64,000 nt of DNA, taken from positions 5,614,001 through 5,678,000 of the forward strand of contig NZ_OY762929.1 in NCBI RefSeq assembly GCF_963666675.1, read 5' to 3'. The notes beneath the pieces are model-generated. The model was not told the origin of the DNA. It did not search any database and saw only the letters and a program-made list of their open reading frames with translations. Shown piece after piece: positions 60,009 through 64,000 of the stretch. This stretch comes from an uncultured Desulfobacter sp. (GTDB taxonomy: Bacteria; Desulfobacterota; Desulfobacteria; Desulfobacterales; Desulfobacteraceae). Position 1 is the stretch's first letter. Each line of letters begins with the position of its first letter. Position numbers and translations under genes: made by a program.

Positions 60009-60896
60009 ATGCAAATCAAGCAACAAACCTTTTGTGGTCGAAAGTTTACCGGTAAAGAAATCGCATTAATCCAGGAAGTCGTTGCTACCTGTGGAGGCCT
60101 TAGCCGACGAGAACTGGCACATACCGTATGCGAACTTCTGGAATGGAAACGCCCTAATGATCGGCTAAAAGTCCGGGAATGTAGTGATTTTTTGGAGCTT
60201 TTAGAGGCCAAGGGAGCTCTAACCCTTCCTGAAAAGAAACAACAAACAAAGATCGTTTTTCACAAGAGTATTCCCCAAACACCCTGTAAGCAACCCCACA
60301 GCACTTTGCGTGGCAGCGTAGAAGAATTTACACCTCTTGAGATACAGCGGGTTCAGAATCGAGAGCAGAGGGATCTGTTTAAGGAACTCATCGGTCGCCA
60401 TCATTACCTGGGATATGCAATGCCTTTTGGCGCCAGATTGCAGTATCTGATTTATGTAAACCGTCCCCATCGAGAAATTGTGGGGTGCATCCAGTTCTCA
60501 AGCCCTGCCTGGCGGATGCGTGCTCGCGATGAATGGATCGGTTGGACAGATGAAAGGCGTAAGGTCGCTCTACAAAAGGTGGTGAACAACAGCCGTTTTC
60601 TGATCCTTGCTCCCATCCAAAATTTAGCGAGCATGATACTGTCATGTAGTCTCCGGGAACTCAGAGATGATTGGGAACAGCAGTATGGTCTTAAACCCAT
60701 GCTGGTAGAGACATTGGTGGATCGACAACAATTCCACGGTGGCTGTTATCGGGCATCGACCTGGATTGAGTTGGGGAAAACCACTGGTCGTGGGCGCATG
60801 GACCGATTCGGCAAACGTCATGGCGCTGATGTAAAAACCATATTAGTATATCCACTGGAAAAAGATGCTGTTCACCAACTCAGGGAGGGGATATGA
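60009..60896 (+). CDS. DUF4338 protein, Druantia DruA-like, carried by the IS
   Basis: 295 residues; GGGAGG ribosome site and ATG 60009. The family signature is visible: a short basic N-terminus, LFKELIGRHHYLGYAMPFGA then RLQYLIYV, and the C-terminal GRGRMDRFGKRHG. DUF4338 is the domain of DruA, the hallmark of Druantia anti-phage systems. No other Druantia gene (DruB-E) is present, so it is not a defence system by itself. Inside an IS with the transposase starting on its stop codon (ATGA), an accessory role in transposition, or a cargo toxin/defence role, is possible. Confidence 0.85.
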   Translation: MQIKQQTFCGRKFTGKEIALIQEVVATCGGLSRRELAHTVCELLEWKRPNDRLKVRECSDFLELLEAKGALTLPEKKQQTKIVFHKSIPQTPCKQPHSTLRGSVEEFTPLEIQRVQNREQRDLFKELIGRHHYLGYAMPFGARLQYLIYVNRPHREIVGCIQFSSPAWRMRARDEWIGWTDERRKVALQKVVNNSRFLILAPIQNLASMILSCSLRELRDDWEQQYGLKPMLVETLVDRQQFHGGCYRASTWIELGKTTGRGRMDRFGKRHGADVKTILVYPLEKDAVHQLREGI

Positions 60897-62464
60897 ATCC
60901 AGCGGTTTCCCTTTCTGCTGTGGAGCATTTACCTTCCCCCGTCATTGATCCGGGGCAAAAATGCTATGATGATATTGTCAATTTTCTTAATTCCAAGGAG
61001 AATCATTCAGTGAAACTCAGTGATTTGGAACAAGAACTTGAAAAACGAGGACGTGAGCTGATGCGCATCCTGCTTCAGGAACATTTAGACAAGCTCGGTC
61101 CCAGTCATTGTGAAGAGCCGGTCTGTGGAGCCGATGGCATTGTTCGACCGAAAGTGAGGCCACAGGATCGAAAAATCGAAACCGTATTTGGAACGGTATC
61201 GGAAAGTCGTGCCGGATATGGAAACAAGGGCGTGGCAAGTTTGCACCCGTTGGATGCCCGATTGAATCTTCCCCCAGAACTTTATTCCCTCGAACTTCGT
61301 CGCCGTGTGGCTGAAAACGCTTCAAAGAGTTCTTTTGACGAGACTGTCGAAACGATCAAGAAAACCACTGGAGCCGATATTCCCAAACGTCAGGTAGAAG
61401 AGTTAACACAGCGAGCAGCTCGGGATTTTGACGCATTTTATGAAATACGGCAATGCAGCCCGGCGGATGAGACAGTTACTGGTCCAATACTGGTAATCAC
61501 CACCGATGGTAAGGGCGTGGTAATGCATGAGCAGGACCTGCGGGAACAAACCCGGAAAGCTGCCCGGAAACGAAAGCCTCAGATGGAAAGCCGGCTATCC
61601 AAAGGGGAAAAGAAAAATGCCAAGCGAATGGCAACCGTTGCCGCTGTATATACTATAGATACGTTTAAACGTACGCCCCAAGACTTGCTTCCGGGGAATG
61701 ACAAGTCGAATACAAAAACAAGCCCTCACCCGGAACAAAAGCGTGTATGGGCAAGCCTTGAAAAATCAGCCGAGCAGGTCATTGCATCGGCCTTTTCTGA
61801 GGCCTCCCACCGTGATCCCAACCACGAAAAACATTGGGTTGCCTTAGTGGACGGCGAAAATCAACAACTACGAATCCTGAAACGTATGGCCAAAAGACAA
61901 AATGTGGCCCTTACGATCATTGTTGATATTATTCATGTTATTGAATACCTCTGGAAAGCTGGCAGGGCATTTCATCCCAAATCCGGCCCGGAGCTTGAAA
62001 AATGGGTCCAGTACCGCTTGGCTAAAGTACTCGATGGCAAGGCCGGATTGATGGCAGGGGGGATGCGTAGAAGTGCTACATTAAAAAAATTTACAGACAA
62101 ACAACGTAAACCTGTAGAAGCCTGCGCAACGTATTTGAAAAATAAAGCACCGTACCTTGAATACCATCATTATCTTGACCTTGGCCTCCCTATTGCCACA
62201 GGAGTTATTGAGGGCGCATGTCGTCATCTTGTAAAGGACCGAATGGATATAACTGGTGCCAAATGGCGGTTGTCCAGTGCTGAAGCAGTGTTGCGTCTGC
62301 GTGCCTTGCGGAGTAGTAACGATTTTGATGAGTATTGGAATTTTCATGAAGCCTGCGAATACGAACGTAATCACCGGGCTCTTTATCAACATGGTGAGGT
62401 TCCGGCTACAAAGCTACCAAAACCTTCACCGAAACGACGGGGGCATCTAAAAGTGATCAAGTAA
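60893..62464 (+). CDS. ISKra4-family transposase
   Basis: 523 residues. Start at 60893 overlaps the DUF4338 stop (ATGA). The DDE-type core is recognisable: first Asp in ILVITTDGKGVVMHEQDL, second in TIIVDIIHVIEYLWKAGRAF, and Glu in ATGVIEGACRHLVKDRMDIT with the following GAKWR, together with the insertion of helices seen in this family. N-terminal half contains a Lys/Arg-rich DNA-binding part with KRQVEELTQRAARDFDAFYE. It appears intact. Confidence 0.92.
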   Translation: MNPAVSLSAVEHLPSPVIDPGQKCYDDIVNFLNSKENHSVKLSDLEQELEKRGRELMRILLQEHLDKLGPSHCEEPVCGADGIVRPKVRPQDRKIETVFGTVSESRAGYGNKGVASLHPLDARLNLPPELYSLELRRRVAENASKSSFDETVETIKKTTGADIPKRQVEELTQRAARDFDAFYEIRQCSPADETVTGPILVITTDGKGVVMHEQDLREQTRKAARKRKPQMESRLSKGEKKNAKRMATVAAVYTIDTFKRTPQDLLPGNDKSNTKTSPHPEQKRVWASLEKSAEQVIASAFSEASHRDPNHEKHWVALVDGENQQLRILKRMAKRQNVALTIIVDIIHVIEYLWKAGRAFHPKSGPELEKWVQYRLAKVLDGKAGLMAGGMRRSATLKKFTDKQRKPVEACATYLKNKAPYLEYHHYLDLGLPIATGVIEGACRHLVKDRMDITGAKWRLSSAEAVLRLRALRSSNDFDEYWNFHEACEYERNHRALYQHGEVPATKLPKPSPKRRGHLKVIK

Positions 62465-62532
62465 TGCTGGCAAAGAATGGCAAATATCATGACTACCAGC
62501 TTTGGTCAGACATGTCGTAAAAGAGCCGCACC

Positions 62533-63594
62533 CTAAATGTTTCCCCGTTCTTGGGCCATGGTTAGATAGGTCTCAAATGTGTTTTCAGGCGGATCATATT
62601 GATCCGCCTCCTGCTTTTTAACCAAGGCAACGGCCCCGGACGGACAGACCGGCACACACACCCCGCAGCCGATACACCGATCCAAATTTACCGTTGCCAC
62701 AGATTCTTCCATAAAAATGGCATCCATATGGCACCGGTCCATACAATTCTCACACCCCACGCATTCATCCGCATCAACCTGGACAAAATAGTTGGAGTGC
62801 ACGGCCTTTGCCGGGTGTTCAAGCTTTTTCAAGTTTCCCAACACCTGGCAGCAGCATCCGCAGCACATGCAGATATTACCGGGATCCTTTGCATTGCCCG
62901 GTTGAAGGACAAGTCCTGCCTGACGCCCCTTTTCAAGAAGGCTTAAAGCTTCCGGCACATCAATGGCCCGTCCCAGGCCGTTTCCTTCATAATAGTAGGC
63001 CCCGGAGCCAAAGGTGAGACACACCTCCATGGGATAGTCACAGGTTTGACCGACCATGCCATGCTCCTTGCGGCAGATACAGTCACTGACCACAATTTTC
63101 TTTTGTTTGGCAATAATCTCTTCGGCGGTCTCATAGGGCATGGTGGCCAGATCCACCGTCACTGATTTTGACACGGGAATGACACGCAACTGCTTGGTTT
63201 TATATTTGACCCAACTTTTTTTCATATACTGGGGCAGATATTCATTCACATCCTTGATCAGATCCCTGTTGAGCCGGTTCAGATTAAATTCCCAGATACC
63301 GATCACAAACTGTATGGCCATGTACGACGGGGAGTCATCTTTGCCGCTCCTGAAAATCAGCCCTTTTCTGGACATCTCCATGAGCGTATGCCCCAAGATT
63401 TCCGGATCCATGGACAGACGGTCGGCAATCACCGGCACAGGTTCCGGCCACATGTTCAACCCAAGCACAATGACGGCCTCATCTTGGGTAAAAAGCCGTT
63501 TGAGAATGTTCACCTCAACACCGGAATCTGTTGACGGGAAACCCGCCGGCATTTTATCCAGATGCAGGGCCAGTTTTTTATAAATATCGGTCAT
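62533..63594 (-). CDS. 4Fe-4S dicluster protein with N-terminal winged-helix-like domain
   Basis: 353 residues from ATG 63594 (GGGGGGACC ahead); the frame from 63606 adds only MGGT. The N-terminus (NILKRLFTQDEAVIVLGLNM, LSMDPEILGHTLMEMSRKGL) looks like a winged helix. A central Cys cluster (DCICRKEHGMVGQTC, CMCCGCCCQVLG) precedes two ferredoxin motifs: CVGCENCMDRCHMDAIF and CIGCGVCVPVCPSGAVALV. Such proteins are common in sulfate reducers and methanogens; the role may be redox sensing or electron carriage. The stop TAG is made from two target-duplication bases plus the terminal G of the IS, as in the ancestral sequence. Confidence 0.82.
   Translation of the reverse strand: MTDIYKKLALHLDKMPAGFPSTDSGVEVNILKRLFTQDEAVIVLGLNMWPEPVPVIADRLSMDPEILGHTLMEMSRKGLIFRSGKDDSPSYMAIQFVIGIWEFNLNRLNRDLIKDVNEYLPQYMKKSWVKYKTKQLRVIPVSKSVTVDLATMPYETAEEIIAKQKKIVVSDCICRKEHGMVGQTCDYPMEVCLTFGSGAYYYEGNGLGRAIDVPEALSLLEKGRQAGLVLQPGNAKDPGNICMCCGCCCQVLGNLKKLEHPAKAVHSNYFVQVDADECVGCENCMDRCHMDAIFMEESVATVNLDRCIGCGVCVPVCPSGAVALVKKQEADQYDPPENTFETYLTMAQERGNI
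62534..62542. repeat. Target-site duplication of the IS, right copy
   Basis: TAAATGTTT, identical to 59813-59821. Its first two bases, with the last base of the IS, make the stop codon of the gene on the minus strand. Confidence 0.95.
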
Positions 63595-63732
63595 GGTCCC
63601 CCCCATGGGAAATTAAATTTGATTTTATAAACTTTTACCTGTTCAAGGATAAAATTGAAAGAAGCTAGTTTTTTTGTATTCAATTAGTGTATAGTCCGCG
63701 AATAAAAATTAAACTAAACAAAGAGATCTGAA

Positions 63733-64000
63733 ATGATAATCATCAACACCCTGTTCCCCCTGCTGGCCATGATGGCATTGGGCTATGGCCTCAAACGCCA
63801 GGGAATGACGTCCGGGGAATTTTTAAAAACCCTTGATCGACTGGTGTACTATATTTTCTTCCCGGTCATGCTTTTCTGGAAAACCGCCAAACCCACCGGA
63901 TCGGATACATCCGGCGCAGGACTCCTTCTGGCCGTTCTTGTGACGGTCTGCCTGGCATCCGTGATCTCATATGTTTACATCCGCAAAACAAAAATGGCGG
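63733..64000 (+). CDS. AEC-family (auxin efflux carrier-like) transporter, 3' part outside the window
   Basis: Open from ATG 63733 to the window end, 89 codons. The N-terminus MIIINTLFPLLAMMALGYGL then KRQGMTSGEFLKTLDRLVYY and IFFPVMLFW is typical of AEC-family permeases (10 TM segments; members move malate, auxin and other anions). Several hydrophobic segments are visible. A purine-rich site (AAGAGATCTG) stands before the ATG. Partial only; substrate not inferable. Confidence 0.8.
   Translation, partial: MIIINTLFPLLAMMALGYGLKRQGMTSGEFLKTLDRLVYYIFFPVMLFWKTAKPTGSDTSGAGLLLAVLVTVCLASVISYVYIRKTKMA

Larger units (their letters stand above)
59822..62533 (+). mobile_element. ISKra4-family insertion sequence, 2712 bp, with DruA-like accessory gene
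   Basis: Perfect terminal inverted repeats GGGTGCGGCTCTTTT (59822-59836) and AAAAGAGCCGCACCC (62519-62533), flanked by a 9-bp direct duplication TAAATGTTT. Two genes read in one direction and overlap by 4 bases: a DUF4338/DruA-like gene and an ISKra4-type transposase. About 185 bases on the left and 70 on the right are non-coding. The perfect ends, exact duplication and intact frames suggest a recent, perhaps active, insertion. It lies between two convergent genes. Confidence 0.95.

Noticed and set aside
60009..60896. Druantia anti-phage defence system
   Set aside because: Only the DruA-like gene is present; DruB-E are missing and the gene lies within IS ends.

Overview
The window looks like a chromosomal segment of a marine, acetate-using sulfate reducer of the Desulfobacterales (Desulfobacter/Desulfobacula-like). 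The evidence is a complete Na+-translocating NADH:quinone reductase operon (nqrA-F), acetyl-CoA synthetase next to acuC/acuB-type genes, a wHTH-ferredoxin protein, many two-component sensors and balanced base composition. The species call is an inference. No rRNA, tRNA or CRISPR array was recognised.

Layout. 1-4126: the 3' part of an RND efflux pump with its outer-membrane factor. 4126-10897: a sensory region with a PAS histidine kinase, a periplasmic binding protein, a membrane sensor with a C-terminal Cys4 module, a scar of a duplicated kinase gene and a large hybrid histidine kinase. 10898-11345: a decayed strip with a small inverted-repeat element and a broken binding-protein gene. 11346-14159: a sigma-54 activator diverging from a TetR regulator that has a 19-bp palindrome in front of it. 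14429-20020: a full tripartite RND pump. 20021-20567: an IS3 transposase scar. 20568-26883: pepA, mutY (with an intact Nudix box), YcaO-TPR and a CoA-transferase/hydrolase-GNAT fusion. 27058-32467: a putrescine-type catabolic cluster (BetI-like regulator, aminotransferase, NhaC-type antiporter, aldehyde dehydrogenase). 32634-41573: Gfo/Idh oxidoreductase, tilS, ftsH, folP, a YbbR-like gene, coaX and a double binding-protein gene. 41693-46657: an esterase-phytase-like propeller protein and pyrE-pyrK-pyrD. 46926-50929: acs diverging from acuC-acuB. 51241-56980: nqrABCDEF on the minus strand. 57315-64000: a small unknown gene, cyclophilin, an M24 peptidase, a complete ISKra4-family insertion sequence carrying a DruA-like (DUF4338) gene, a wHTH-ferredoxin protein and the start of an AEC transporter.

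The strongest unexplained signal is a family of about 97-nt repeats, ten copies at seven places (4126, 5563, 14241, 29254, 33849, 35111, 51029), found only between genes. Each is built of two hairpins joined by a conserved CCCACAACGAA-like linker and ends in CTTTC-TATAAAA. Stems are kept by compensatory changes, two tandem pairs have an exact 97-nt period, and at five places the unit sits directly in front of the start or ribosome binding site of a gene (PAS kinase, binding protein, antiporter, tilS, ftsH). It behaves like a mobile, structured 5'-UTR RNA or a REP/ERIC-like element.

The second strong signal is the 2712-bp IS at 59822-62533, with perfect 15-bp terminal repeats and a 9-bp target duplication. 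It landed exactly in the overlapping stop codons of two convergent genes and rebuilt both stops. It carries a DruA-like gene translationally coupled to its transposase.
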